This document shows, piece after piece, positions 32,980 through 41,767 of a DNA stretch of 50,320 nt (its first letter is position 1; the number at the start of each line of letters is the position of its first letter). The position numbers and the translations under genes are program-made. A model generated the notes under the pieces. The model saw only the letters and a program-made list of their open reading frames with translations, had not been told where the DNA came from and did not search any database. The stretch comes from DAITBA01 sp036824005 (lineage in GTDB: Bacteria; Pseudomonadota; Gammaproteobacteria; Burkholderiales; Rhodocyclaceae), in contig DAITBA010000023.1 of assembly GCA_036824005.1 (NCBI GenBank), positions 1-50,320 of the forward strand. The letters run 5' to 3'.

Positions 32980-33906
32980 TCAGAGGGCTTCGAAGTACTG
33001 CGCCATCCGTCGGCGCATTGCCTCATCCGGGAGGCGCCCGAGTCCCGCCGCCATGTTGTCCGCCAAGTGTTTCGGGTTGCGCGTGGCGGGAATGGCGCAG
33101 GTTACCGCCGGGTGGCCGAGAATCCACTTGAGAAAGAACTGGGCCCAGCTGGCGCAATCGAACTCCTTCGCCCACTCCGGCAGCGGCTTGCCCGTCACGC
33201 GCGGAAACAGCGCTCCCTTGGAGAAAGGACGGTTCACCAGCACTGCGGTGCCAGTCTCGGCAGCAAGGGGCAGCATCCGACGCTGCGCCTCGCTCTCAGC
33301 CAGCGAGTAGTTGAGCTGCACGAAGTCCAGCGTCCCAGTGCGCAGATGGCGCTCCAGCTCGCCGTAGGCGCCTTCGTGGTAGTGGGTAACGCCCAGGTAG
33401 CGAACGCGGCCGGCCTTCTTCCACTCGCGCAAGGTGGCGAGATGAGTGTCCGCGTCCACCAGGTTATGTACCTGCATCAGGTCGATCACCGACGCGCGCA
33501 GCTTGGTCATCGACTCCTCCATCTGGCGGATGCCTGCCTCGCGCCCGCTGGTCCACACCTTCGTGGCGACGAACAGCCTGTCGCGCACCCCGAGTTCGGT
33601 CGTCAGGTCACCTGCAACTTGCTCCGACGAGCCGTACATGGGCGAGCTGTCGAGCACCTGGCCGCCTAGCTCGACGAAGCTGCGCAGCACTTCGCGCGCC
33701 GCGGCCAATTCTGCGGCATTGCCTGCCACATCCAGCGTCTGCCAGCTGCCCAGGCCGATTGCCGCGATGGTCTCGCCGGACTTCGGTATGGGCCGCCGCA
33801 GCAGCGCCGACGAGGCCGCTGCCGCACTGTCCGACGCCAGGATGGAAAACGGCAACCCGGCGATCAGGCCGAGCAGCGTGCGTCGCGGTAGCGATGGTTG
33901 GTTCAT
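32980..33906 (-). CDS. exported aldo/keto reductase (Tat-type signal)
   Basis: A 308-residue aldo/keto reductase-fold protein. The N-terminus has a twin-arginine-like signal (SLPRRTLLGLIAGLPF), which would carry it with bound cofactor to the periplasm. The barrel motifs are present: LDSSPMYGSSEQVAGDL (Asp and Tyr of the tetrad), FVATKVW (Lys), DLMQVHNLVD (His) and AIPATRNPKHLADN at the C-terminus. The second ATG, 33906, is preferred because it overlaps the upstream MFS stop (ATGA) and has AGGAG at 9 nt. It is the last gene of the cPGS/MFS operon. Substrate unknown. Confidence 0.87.
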   Translation of the reverse strand: MNQPSLPRRTLLGLIAGLPFSILASDSAAAASSALLRRPIPKSGETIAAIGLGSWQTLDVAGNAAELAAAREVLRSFVELGGQVLDSSPMYGSSEQVAGDLTTELGVRDRLFVATKVWTSGREAGIRQMEESMTKLRASVIDLMQVHNLVDADTHLATLREWKKAGRVRYLGVTHYHEGAYGELERHLRTGTLDFVQLNYSLAESEAQRRMLPLAAETGTAVLVNRPFSKGALFPRVTGKPLPEWAKEFDCASWAQFFLKWILGHPAVTCAIPATRNPKHLADNMAAGLGRLPDEAMRRRMAQYFEAL

Positions 33907-35183
33907 GACCGGCATCTCCTCTCCGAAGCCGCGGCCAGCGCGCCGTGACGGCGTGCCAGGAACAGGCTCAGGGCTGCCCAGGCCGCAGACAGGGGCAGCG
34001 CAAGGACGGCGAGATGGGCGGCGCCGGCGCCGAGCGCGCGCAACCCCGTCACGAGCCAGCCGCTTGCCATATCGCCGCCGCGGGTGACGACAGTGTCCAC
34101 GACGTTCTTGGCCTTGTACTTTTCCTCGCGCGTGAGCACCGTGAATAGTACCTCCCGTGCCGGTTTCGACACCGCATACTCGAGCGCCCGACGCAGGACG
34201 ATGAATACCACCAGCACCGCCAGGGTCGGCGCAAAACCCATGGCTGCGAAGCCGAGCAGGCTCAGCAGCGGCATCGCCAGCAGTGCGCAGCGCACGCCGC
34301 AGCCCGCGAGGATGCGGTTGGTCAGGAACAGCTGGGCAAACAACGTCAGAAGATTCACCGTCAGATCAATGGTGGCGAACAGGCGCGTGCGCTCGACGCT
34401 GGACGGCAAGGAGCCGGCAACGATGCTCGCCTGCTCCAGATAGAGGAACGTTGACGTCATCGTCAGCAAGAGGATGTAGCCGCAGATGCCAAGCAGATAG
34501 GTCGACGATAATGCCAGACGAACGCCGCCCCAGATGCTGCCGCCGAGCGGCCGGTGCGCGCTGGCATCGCTACCGGGCACGCGCTCGTGACTCCAGCGCG
34601 ACAGGACGTGGATGCACACCACGGCACCAAACACAAAGACTATGGAAATCGGCAGCAGATTGGCCACGCCGACGATGTGCACGAGCGCAGCCGTCAGCGT
34701 CGGACCGGCCAGAGCACCGGCACTGCCGCCGGCGGCGATGAAGCCGAACAGCCGCTTGGCCTGCTCGTTGCTGAACAGGTCCGCCATGAAGCTCCAGAAC
34801 ACGGACACCACGAACAGGTTGAACACGCTAAGCCAGACGAAGAATGCGCGCGCCACCCAGCCCGGAGCGACGCCCGTGGCCATGAGCAAATAGAACAGCA
34901 GCAGGTTGGCGGCGAAGAACAGATAGACCACAGGCAGCATGGTTCGGCGCGCAAAGCGTGCTGCGAGGAATCCGTACACCGGCACCGCCGCCAGCATGGC
35001 GACGAAGGTGGCGGTGAACAGCCAGGGCAGGTTACCGATGCCGCCCTGGATGCCCATCTCGTCGCGCACCGGGCGCAGCACGTAATAGCCGCAGAGCAGG
35101 CAGAAGAAATAGGCAAAGGACCAGAGCAGCGCCGCCAACTCCTCCGGCTCGACCTTGCACAGGCGATAGACGAGGCGTTGCAC
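33903..35183 (-). CDS. MFS transporter resembling ATP/ADP-translocase-like proteins
   Basis: A 426-residue membrane protein with about 12 hydrophobic segments. The N-terminal YFFCLLCGYYVLRPVRDEMG and NLPWLFTATFVAML match bacterial proteins annotated as NTP/NDP-exchange (TLC)-like or as generic MFS transporters. VVTRGGDMASGWLV and EKYKAKNVVDTVV near the C-terminus are also typical of this group. In plant-type obligate parasites the family exchanges nucleotides; in free-living bacteria the substrate is unknown. The start is the GTG at 35183, 14 bp after the cPGS-like stop, without a strong ribosome binding site. Confidence 0.83.
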   Translation of the reverse strand: MQRLVYRLCKVEPEELAALLWSFAYFFCLLCGYYVLRPVRDEMGIQGGIGNLPWLFTATFVAMLAAVPVYGFLAARFARRTMLPVVYLFFAANLLLFYLLMATGVAPGWVARAFFVWLSVFNLFVVSVFWSFMADLFSNEQAKRLFGFIAAGGSAGALAGPTLTAALVHIVGVANLLPISIVFVFGAVVCIHVLSRWSHERVPGSDASAHRPLGGSIWGGVRLALSSTYLLGICGYILLLTMTSTFLYLEQASIVAGSLPSSVERTRLFATIDLTVNLLTLFAQLFLTNRILAGCGVRCALLAMPLLSLLGFAAMGFAPTLAVLVVFIVLRRALEYAVSKPAREVLFTVLTREEKYKAKNVVDTVVTRGGDMASGWLVTGLRALGAGAAHLAVLALPLSAAWAALSLFLARRHGALAAASERRCRS

Positions 35184-35197
35184 CGGTCAGGCCGCCG

Positions 35198-36541
35198 TCA
35201 TCGTTCGATGCGCGCCAGGAACGCCATGACGTGATCGGCCAGCCCGGGGCTGTCCACGTCGGCGAACTCGTAGCGGGCGCGCACGATCGGCTTGTTCACG
35301 GCGATCAGCGCGGCAAGATCGATGGGCGTTGCCGCGACCACGACATCGGCGTCGGCGGCGTCGATGGTGCGGGCGAGCGCGGCCAATTGCGCAGGCGAAT
35401 AGCCCATGGCCGGCAGCACGGCACCGATATGCGGATAGCGGTCATAGACCGCCGCGATCTCCGGCGACGCGAACGGCCGCGGATCGACGATCGCGGAGGC
35501 TCCCGCCGCCGTGGCTGCGACATAACCGGCGCCGTGGGGCATGCCGCCATGCGTGGTGGTCGGGCCATCCTCGACTACCAGCGCGCGCCGGCCGCGCACG
35601 TCTTGCATATCGTCGAGCCGGATGGGCGAGGCGGCGCGCACGACCGGCGCCCGCGGATTGAGTCGCCGCGCCGCGTCGGCCACCTGTCGCACGGCCTCGG
35701 GCGGCGCGGCATCGGTCTTGGCAACGACGACGACGTCGGCCATGCGCAGCACGGCTTCGCCGGGGTGGTGCGTCGTCTCGTGCCCGGGTCGCAGCGGATC
35801 GAGAAGCACGATGTGCAGATCCGGGCGCAGGAAGGGGAAGTCGTTGTTGCCGCCGTCCCACAGAATCAGGTCCGCCTCGGCCTGCGCCTGCGCGACGATG
35901 CTCGCATAGTCCACGCCGGCGAAAACGACATTGCCGGCGGCGAGGTGCGGCTCGTACTCCTCGCGCTCTTCCACGGTACAGCTTGCCGCCTCGAGGTCGT
36001 CGCGGGTGGCGAAACGCTGCACGGCCTCGCGCTCCAGCTCTCCGTAGGGCATGGGATGGCGCAGCACGGCGACGCGCAGTCCGTGTCCGCACAGCAGCGC
36101 CGACAGCCAGCGCGCAGTCTGCGACTTGCCGCAGCCGGTGCGTACGGCGGACACCGCGATTACTGGCACGTCTGCGCGGAGCATGGTGCGCGCCGGGCCG
36201 AGCAGGACGAAATCGGCGCCGGTCGCGAGGGCGCGCGAGGCGCGGTGCATCAGCTCTTCGTGGGCGATGTCGCTGTACGCGAACACGACCTGGTCCACCG
36301 CGTGCTTGCGGCACAAACGCTCTAGATCGGCCTCTTCGAAGATGGTGATGCCATCCGGGTAGAGCGGTCCGGCCAGGCTCGGCGGGTAGCTGCGGCCGGC
36401 GATGCCGGCGATCTGCGCAGCCGTGAAGGCGACGACTTCCGTGCCCGGATCGTCGCGATAGACGAGGTTGAAGTTGTGGAAGTCGCGCCCTGCCGCGCCC
36501 ATGATCAGAACGCGGGTGCGCCGCTGCGGGCTGCCGTCCAC
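35198..36541 (-). CDS. cyclic 2,3-diphosphoglycerate synthetase-like P-loop protein
   Basis: About 447 residues. The opening RVLIMGAAGRDFHNFNLVYRD with PGTEVVAFTAAQIAGIAGR and YPDGITIFEEADLERL matches the archaeal cPGS / COG2403 family. A Walker A motif, AVRTGCGKSQTARWL, lies near residue 130, with DLILWDGGNNDFPF, VVVVAKTDAA and a C-terminal NKPIVRARYEF block. The archaeal enzyme uses ATP to close 2,3-diphosphoglycerate into its cyclic form; a GTPase or metal-insertion role for bacterial homologues is not excluded. I set the start at GTG 36541, with GGAGG 4 nt upstream. It heads an operon with the MFS and aldo/keto reductase genes. Confidence 0.83.
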   Translation of the reverse strand: MDGSPQRRTRVLIMGAAGRDFHNFNLVYRDDPGTEVVAFTAAQIAGIAGRSYPPSLAGPLYPDGITIFEEADLERLCRKHAVDQVVFAYSDIAHEELMHRASRALATGADFVLLGPARTMLRADVPVIAVSAVRTGCGKSQTARWLSALLCGHGLRVAVLRHPMPYGELEREAVQRFATRDDLEAASCTVEEREEYEPHLAAGNVVFAGVDYASIVAQAQAEADLILWDGGNNDFPFLRPDLHIVLLDPLRPGHETTHHPGEAVLRMADVVVVAKTDAAPPEAVRQVADAARRLNPRAPVVRAASPIRLDDMQDVRGRRALVVEDGPTTTHGGMPHGAGYVAATAAGASAIVDPRPFASPEIAAVYDRYPHIGAVLPAMGYSPAQLAALARTIDAADADVVVAATPIDLAALIAVNKPIVRARYEFADVDSPGLADHVMAFLARIER

Positions 36542-36897
36542 AATGCCTCCGCGCTGATCGACGATATTCTCAGCGGCCCGTAGGCCGCGGCCGCGCGCGA
36601 CTCGGGTAAAGGACGTTCGCCCACCCGCTGGCGTGTGGTGAATCGGCCGCGCCTGCGCGCGCGAACAGCACCGCCACACTCGCGGCGAGATAGGGCACAA
36701 TGCGCTGCACGGAAAAAACCTCCGCGGTTATCGACATAGCGAACCAAACGATCCGGGCCCGCGTCATGGGAGTCCGTGCTCGCTCGTCCCAATGCTAGCG
36801 GCAGGAACGCTGCAACGTCAATCGCATCCCGGCGGTTCTGGTTACGGGCGGGGCGATTGCGTCGCGGCCGGTTACGGCGATGCGAGCAAACCAGGCG
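36542..36897. other. divergent region between cPGS-like operon and HExxH pair
   Basis: No gene is well supported. A 65-residue minus-strand frame (36570-36767) has a hydrophobic start but no homology that I see. Promoters of both divergent units should lie here; none stands out. Confidence 0.5.
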
Positions 36898-37320
36898 ATG
36901 AACAACGATCCGAAAACCATCGAGACTGCGATGATCAAGCAGTTCGTCCGCGGCGCGCTCGGTTGTGCCTGCCCGGACGCGGTGTTCGAGCACATCGACA
37001 TACAAATGGAATTTCCGGGTGCCGGCGCGTCCGACGTGCGCCTGGTCATCGGCGGGCGGCTGCTGGTGCGCATCGTCGCGCCGGTGGACGCGCGGCAGAT
37101 CGCGACAGAGCTCGCGCGCTGGTTGGCCGAGGGTGTTGGCGAACGCGACGCCAAAGACATGAACCGATTCCGTCTCGTGCTTGGCTGTGACGACGCGGCG
37201 AGCCTGGCGGCGCTTGCCCGGGATGCCTTCGACCGGATCGGTCTGCGCGACGACCGGGCCCACCTGCATGTGCTGAACCGCGCCGTCCTGGCTGGGCTCG
37301 GGCTGGCGGCGCGGCGATGA
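36898..37320 (+). CDS. conserved hypothetical protein coupled to an HExxH protein
   Basis: A 140-residue soluble protein beginning MNNDPKTIETAMIKQFVRGALGC. GCACPDAVFEHI gives a paired cysteine (CxC) early on, and EFPGAGASDVRLVIGGRLLVRIV is a beta-rich core. I do not recognise the family. ATG 36898 is preferred; ATG 36880 is the alternative and neither has a strong ribosome binding site. Its TGA overlaps the next ATG (ATGA at 37317-37320), so the two proteins are made together and probably work together. Confidence 0.75.
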   Translation: MNNDPKTIETAMIKQFVRGALGCACPDAVFEHIDIQMEFPGAGASDVRLVIGGRLLVRIVAPVDARQIATELARWLAEGVGERDAKDMNRFRLVLGCDDAASLAALARDAFDRIGLRDDRAHLHVLNRAVLAGLGLAARR

Positions 37321-38027
37321 ACGCGGTCGGAGCGAAGATCGTTCGCCCGCCCGCCTATTGTCGCCGGCAGCGCGCCGGCGTGATCGTCGCGGTTCTGTGC
37401 GCCGGCTTGGTGTACGCGTCGGCTGTCCGTGCGGACGGCGTCCCTTGTCCGGAACGTGTGTCGGTGACCGTAGCCGCCACCGACCCGCAGATGGCGTGCG
37501 CGGCGGCGGACGAAGCGCTCGCCTTCCTCGATGCCAATGGTCTTAGCACGACGGAGCCGATCGAGATCTCCATCGTGTCCCGGCTGCCGAAGGAGGGAGT
37601 CGCCGAAGCCCTGGGCTGCTACGACCAGCGCGATCGGCAGATCCATGTGCTCGATCTTGCCAGTTGTCGCAGCAAGGGAAGGATCCTCGGCTTGCCGGTG
37701 GACGCGGAATTGCATCGCAGCGTGATCGCGCACGAGGTGGCGCACGCGGCCGCGGCGCCCAGGTTCGCCGTTGCCAGACCGGGACTCGCCGCCCAGGAGT
37801 ACATCGCCTGCGTGGCGCAGATCTCCGTTCTGTCGGAGGGAACGCGGGCGCGCATTCTCGAGCGCCATCCCGGTACGGGATTCGAGACAACGGCTGAGAT
37901 CAGTTCGACGATATACCTCATGGACCCCAACTACTTCGCTGCGCAGGCGTGGCGGCACTTCATGAAGCCGGAGAACGGCGCCGCCTTCCTTCGCCGCCTG
38001 CTTGCCGGGGAGCTGCCCCCGGATTGA
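37317..38027 (+). CDS. exported HExxH protein of unknown function (DUF6639-like)
   Basis: A 236-residue protein with a signal peptide (about residues 21-40, AGVIVAVLCAGLVYASAVRA). After it, a cysteine-bearing periplasmic domain contains IAHEVAHAAAA, a gluzincin-like HExxH zinc motif near residue 140, and EYIACVAQISVLSE and SSTIYLMDPNYFAAQAWRHF downstream. The arrangement recalls uncharacterised DUF6639-type proteins; a true protease activity is not shown. It is translationally coupled to the 140-residue protein upstream. No terminator is visible before the convergent OYE gene. Confidence 0.8.
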   Translation: MNAVGAKIVRPPAYCRRQRAGVIVAVLCAGLVYASAVRADGVPCPERVSVTVAATDPQMACAAADEALAFLDANGLSTTEPIEISIVSRLPKEGVAEALGCYDQRDRQIHVLDLASCRSKGRILGLPVDAELHRSVIAHEVAHAAAAPRFAVARPGLAAQEYIACVAQISVLSEGTRARILERHPGTGFETTAEISSTIYLMDPNYFAAQAWRHFMKPENGAAFLRRLLAGELPPD

Positions 38028-38063
38028 CCGGCGGGCGAGCGTGGCGCCCGGCAACGAGTCAGT

Positions 38064-39182
38064 TCAGTGACGCAGCGCGAGCGTATCCAGGGTCGGGTAG
38101 TCGATGTAGCCGTGGGCGTCACCCTTGTAGAACGTCTTCGTGTCCCACGGCGCCAGGTCGCTACCCAGGCGCAGGCGTGCGACCAGATCGGGATTGGAGA
38201 TGAAAGGCTTGCCGAAGGCGACCAGGTCGGCCGAGTCGGACTGCAACACCGCTTCGGCGCGGTCGCGGTCGAAACCGCCGCATAGGATCAAGGCACCCGA
38301 GAACGAGGCCCGCAGGTGCTGCAGCAACGCGTCGGCTGGATCGCGGATCCAGCTCGCGGACTGGTCATAGACGTGCAGGTAGGCGATGCCGATGCGGTCC
38401 AGCTCGCAGGCAATGTGGCCGTAGGTGAGCGCGGGCTCCGGGTCGGGCGGCATATCGTGGGCCGTCCCAAGGGGCGAAATGCGTACCCCCACCCGGGCGT
38501 GACCGATCGCTGCGCTCACCGCCGCCACGGTCTCCAGCAGCAGGCGGCAACGGTTGTGCAGCGACCCGCCGTATTCGTCGTTGCGCGTGTTGATGACCGA
38601 ACAGCGGAACTGGTCGAGCAGATAGCCATTGGCGCCATGGATTTCGACGCCGTCGAAGCCCGCGGCGGCGGCATTGCGTGCCGCCTCGGCGAAGTCGGCG
38701 ACGATCGCTTTCACCTCCGCCGTTTCCAGCGCGCGGGGCGCGTCGCAGGGTACGGCGGCCGGTTTGCCGTCGTCATCGAAGGCCATCACCTTTGCTGCCA
38801 AGGCGAGCGTGCCCGGCCCCACGGGCGGCGAGCGATCGGCGCGCAGGCTGCGGTGGCCGATGCGTCCGCAGTGCCAGAGCTGGGCGAAGATGCGGCCGCC
38901 GGCGCAGTGCACGGCATCGGTGACGCCTTGCCAGCCGCTGACCTGCGCCGCGCTGTACAGGCCCGGCGTATAGGCGTAGCCGCGCGCCTGCGGCGAGACG
39001 GGCGTGCCTTCCGACACGATCAGGCCCGCCGACGCACGCTGGGCATAGTACTGCGCATGCATGGCAGTGGGGGCGAGGTCATCGTTGGTGGCCCGGCAGC
39101 GGGTCATCGGCGCCATGACGATGCGGTTGGGCAGCGCCAGCCCGCCCAGCGAGTAGTGTGTCAGGAGCTTGCGGTGGGTCAT
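38064..39182 (-). CDS. alkene reductase (Old Yellow Enzyme family)
   Basis: A 372-residue FMN-dependent ene-reductase (NemA-like) that reduces activated C=C bonds or nitro compounds with NAD(P)H. LALPNRIVMAPMTRCRA, VSEGTPVSPQARGYAYTPG, QLWHCGRIGHRS, the substrate-anion His/Asn pair in EIHGANGYLLDQF, and RNDEYGGSLHNRCRLLLE are all conserved, as is FGKPFISNPDLV. The start is ATG 39182 with only a weak ribosome binding site. It lies 47 bp after the HlyIII gene on the same strand. Confidence 0.93.
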   Translation of the reverse strand: MTHRKLLTHYSLGGLALPNRIVMAPMTRCRATNDDLAPTAMHAQYYAQRASAGLIVSEGTPVSPQARGYAYTPGLYSAAQVSGWQGVTDAVHCAGGRIFAQLWHCGRIGHRSLRADRSPPVGPGTLALAAKVMAFDDDGKPAAVPCDAPRALETAEVKAIVADFAEAARNAAAAGFDGVEIHGANGYLLDQFRCSVINTRNDEYGGSLHNRCRLLLETVAAVSAAIGHARVGVRISPLGTAHDMPPDPEPALTYGHIACELDRIGIAYLHVYDQSASWIRDPADALLQHLRASFSGALILCGGFDRDRAEAVLQSDSADLVAFGKPFISNPDLVARLRLGSDLAPWDTKTFYKGDAHGYIDYPTLDTLALRH

Positions 39183-39229
39183 GACTGAGATGTTTGCTAG
39201 GCGATGACCGGCGGCGGCGCGTATGCCTG

Positions 39230-39847
39230 CTATGCGACGTAGAGCAAAATTGCGACGTAGTGTGCGGCGCTGCCGGCGACGACGAACAAGTGCCAGATCC
39301 CGTGCCAGTGCTTGAAGCGTTCGTCGTAAAGGTAAAAAGCGATACCCGCCGTATAGATCACGCCGCCAGCCGCGACCCAGGCGAATCCAGCCAGCGACAG
39401 CGCCTGCACCAGCGGCACGACTGCGACCAGGCCGATCCATCCCATAAGGACGTAGATGACCAGCGAGAACGTGCGCGTTCTGTTGCCTTGCCAGAATTCC
39501 TGCGCCATGCCGAGCGCGGCCAGAGCCCAGACGGCCGCGAACAGCGACCAGCCCCATGGCCCGCGCAGGCTGACCAGCGTAAAAGGCGTGTAGGTTCCCG
39601 CGATCAGCAGGTAGATGGCGTTGTGATCGAACTTGCGCAGCACGTTCTTCGCCGGGCCGCGCGTGCTGTGGTAAAGCGTGGACAGGCCGTAGAGCAATAC
39701 CAATGTCACGCCGTAGATGGCGAAACTGACGATCTTCCAAACATCGGCACGCAAGGCGCCGAGCACCACGAGCACCACGGCACCGGACAGCGCGAGCAGA
39801 GTTCCGACCAGGTGGGTGTAGCCGTTCAGTCTCTCACCGTAATACAC
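39230..39847 (-). CDS. hemolysin III family membrane protein (TrhA/YqfA-like)
   Basis: A 205-residue protein with seven predicted membrane helices. The family motifs GERLNGYTHLVGTLLA, STLYHS, FDHNAIYLLIAGTYTPF and HWHGIWHLFVVAGSAAHY are present; the His and Asp residues resemble the zinc site of PAQR receptors. The bacterial role is membrane-lipid related or unknown; the hemolysin name is historical. GTG 39847 has AGGAG 6-7 nt upstream. It probably forms a transcript with the OYE gene. Confidence 0.93.
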   Translation of the reverse strand: MYYGERLNGYTHLVGTLLALSGAVVLVVLGALRADVWKIVSFAIYGVTLVLLYGLSTLYHSTRGPAKNVLRKFDHNAIYLLIAGTYTPFTLVSLRGPWGWSLFAAVWALAALGMAQEFWQGNRTRTFSLVIYVLMGWIGLVAVVPLVQALSLAGFAWVAAGGVIYTAGIAFYLYDERFKHWHGIWHLFVVAGSAAHYVAILLYVA

Positions 39848-39918
39848 CTCGGTCTCCTGGTATCGAGCCCATCGGCGGCACCGTCACGACGGGCTGGCCC
39901 GGCCGACACTCGGCCCGC

Positions 39919-41229
39919 CTATTTCGCCGCCAGGCGCCCCAGTTCCGCCTCGGCGAGCGCGTACTCGTTGAGCCCGGGAATGCGCGTCGCGGCCGCCGAA
40001 CGCAGCGCTTCGAGGGCTCTCTCCTTGTCACCGCGCAGCAGATAGAACTGACCGGCGTAGAACAGGGCTTCGCACAGCTCCGCCTGGGCTTCCTGGCTGC
40101 CGTCCTTGAGCGCCCGGTCGATGGCTTCCTCGGGGGTCGTGTCGCCCATGAACACGCCATAAATGGGTCCGGGCCACTTGGTGCGTTCGCTGCTCATGGG
40201 CCGGTCGTCGAGGAAGTTGCGGCCGGGCCGGCCGGCGCGCTCCAGAGAGAGGTACAGCATCAGCGGCGCGTAGGCATGATATGGACTCAACTGCAGCGCG
40301 CGGCGGAAATCCACGGCCGCCTCGCCGAAGCGCGACATGGCGAATTGGGTGACGCCGCGGCCGATGCGCGCCGCCACCGCGCGCGGATCGAGATCCAGCG
40401 CCTTGTTGTAGTCCGCCAGCGCCGCGTCGTAGGAGCCCTTGGCGATCAGGGCCACGCCACGGTTGCTGTAGGCGGGCAGATAGGCGGGATCGGCATCGAG
40501 CGCCCGCGTGTAGTCGTCGATGGCGCGGTCGGGCAGGCCGATGCGATCGTAGGCCACGCCGCGCAGCAGGTAGGAGCGCGGCTTCGGGTCGAGGACGAGC
40601 GCCTTGGAAAGATCGTCGATGGCTTTCTGGTAGGCGCCCTGGCGAATGAACAGCGCGCCGCGTTCGCGGAACGCGATGGCATTGCGCGGACCAAGCTCGA
40701 TGGCGCGGCCGTAGTCGGCCAGGGCCTGATCCACCTGGCCCTTGCGCAGGTATGCGCCGGCCCGGTCCACGAACATGGCCGGCTCCACCTTGCCGGTGTC
40801 GATGGCCTGGGTGAAGCTGTCCAGTGCCGCATCCACCTCGCCCTTCCTCAGCAGCGCGTCGCCGCGCCCGTGCAGCGAGGGCGCGTACTTGTTCGGGCTG
40901 AGCTCGATGGCGCGGTTGTAGTCCTCGATGGCCTTGTCGTACTGCCCCTTGGCGCGGTAGGCATCGCCACGGTCGTGGTAGTTGCCGAAGTACAGGCGGT
41001 TGCGTTCGATCGCCGCCGAGCACAGATCGATCGCCCCGTCCCAGTTGCGCTGGCGTAGCGCGCCGTTGCATTGACGGGCGTCGTCTTCGACGTTGGCGAA
41101 CACCACGTTCGCCTGCAGCGCTGCGAGCAGCGCCAGAGCCACGGTGCGAATTCCAGGCAGACGTTGCGGCCGGCGCCCGGCGCCATGCCCGGTTGCCGCG
41201 CAACGCTTTCGCAAGTCCTCTTCCTCCAT
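39919..41229 (-). CDS. exported TPR-repeat protein
   Basis: A 436-residue protein. A basic start leads into a signal-like hydrophobic segment (TVALALLAALQANVVFA, about 29-45), then about nine tetratricopeptide repeats fill residues 50-330; examples are AYRAKGQYDKAIEDYNRAIEL and ALIAKGSYDAALADYNKALDL. TPR domains mediate protein binding, so a periplasmic scaffold or chaperone-like role is likely. The end has a different segment with RTKWPGPIYGVFMGD. GGAG precedes ATG 41229. No partner is evident from the neighbours. Confidence 0.87.
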   Translation of the reverse strand: MEEEDLRKRCAATGHGAGRRPQRLPGIRTVALALLAALQANVVFANVEDDARQCNGALRQRNWDGAIDLCSAAIERNRLYFGNYHDRGDAYRAKGQYDKAIEDYNRAIELSPNKYAPSLHGRGDALLRKGEVDAALDSFTQAIDTGKVEPAMFVDRAGAYLRKGQVDQALADYGRAIELGPRNAIAFRERGALFIRQGAYQKAIDDLSKALVLDPKPRSYLLRGVAYDRIGLPDRAIDDYTRALDADPAYLPAYSNRGVALIAKGSYDAALADYNKALDLDPRAVAARIGRGVTQFAMSRFGEAAVDFRRALQLSPYHAYAPLMLYLSLERAGRPGRNFLDDRPMSSERTKWPGPIYGVFMGDTTPEEAIDRALKDGSQEAQAELCEALFYAGQFYLLRGDKERALEALRSAAATRIPGLNEYALAEAELGRLAAK

Positions 41230-41296
41230 GCCGCTCTCCGTGCGTCGTCACCCGGCCGGGCAGCAGTTCCGCCCCGCTCGGCAATACAATACTAAC

Positions 41297-41325
41297 AGGG
41301 TGGCGCAGAACTGCTGCGCCACCCT
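41297..41325 (-). terminator. rho-independent-type terminator
   Basis: AGGGTGGCGCAG (41297-41308), a 5-nt loop and CTGCGCCACCCT (41314-41325) form a perfect 12-bp stem, extended by AACA/TGTT. On the minus strand it lies 41 bp past the stop of the 90-residue protein gene and is followed by GTTAGTATTGTATTG, a partly T-rich run. It separates this gene from the TPR gene. Confidence 0.75.
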
Positions 41326-41365
41326 TGTTCGGCCTACCACCGCCAGCGGGAGTTTTCGGACCCGG

Positions 41366-41638
41366 TCAGGCCGTGGCCGGCGGCGTCGCGTGGTGTTCCA
41401 GGTAGTGTTTGAGGACCAGTTTGAGCATGGCTACCTTGTGCTTGTCGCCGCGCTCTCGGGCAGCAGTGAGGTCTTCGGCGATCATGCGCTTGATGCGCTT
41501 TTCGCCCTCGGGCGTGTGCACCAGGTAACTGCCCATTTCGAGGGCCGCCATCTGCGGGATATGCTCGTGTTCCGCGATGGCCTCGATCTCTTCCTCGGTC
41601 AGGTCGGACAATTCGACGCAGTCTTCGTAGGTCAGCAT
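41366..41638 (-). CDS. small conserved protein, 90 residues, unknown function
   Basis: A mainly helical acidic protein: MLTYEDCVELSDLTEEEIEAIAEHEHIPQMAALEMG, then EGEKRIKRMIAEDLTAARERGD and LKLVLKHYLEHH. Two HEH/HH clusters are noticeable, so metal binding is possible. No signal peptide. TGAGGTGA is about 6-8 nt before ATG 41638. A strong terminator follows, so it is probably a single-gene unit, divergent from the TraB/GumN gene. Family not firmly recognised. Confidence 0.8.
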   Translation of the reverse strand: MLTYEDCVELSDLTEEEIEAIAEHEHIPQMAALEMGSYLVHTPEGEKRIKRMIAEDLTAARERGDKHKVAMLKLVLKHYLEHHATPPATA

Positions 41639-41767
41639 GGCGGTATCACCTCAGGGAATGAAATGCGGTACGGAAAGAAAGCGGAACAAACTCCATATGC
41701 GTAGACAAGCACAAAAAGGACCCCCGTGTCTTGATCTTTGCCAATCGTCGTTCGCCCGGTGCGCGCC

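Noticed and set aside
36570..36767. 65-residue minus-strand frame with a signal-like N-terminus
   Set aside because: It ends in Arg/Pro-rich sequence with no family match and no ribosome binding site; too weak to call.
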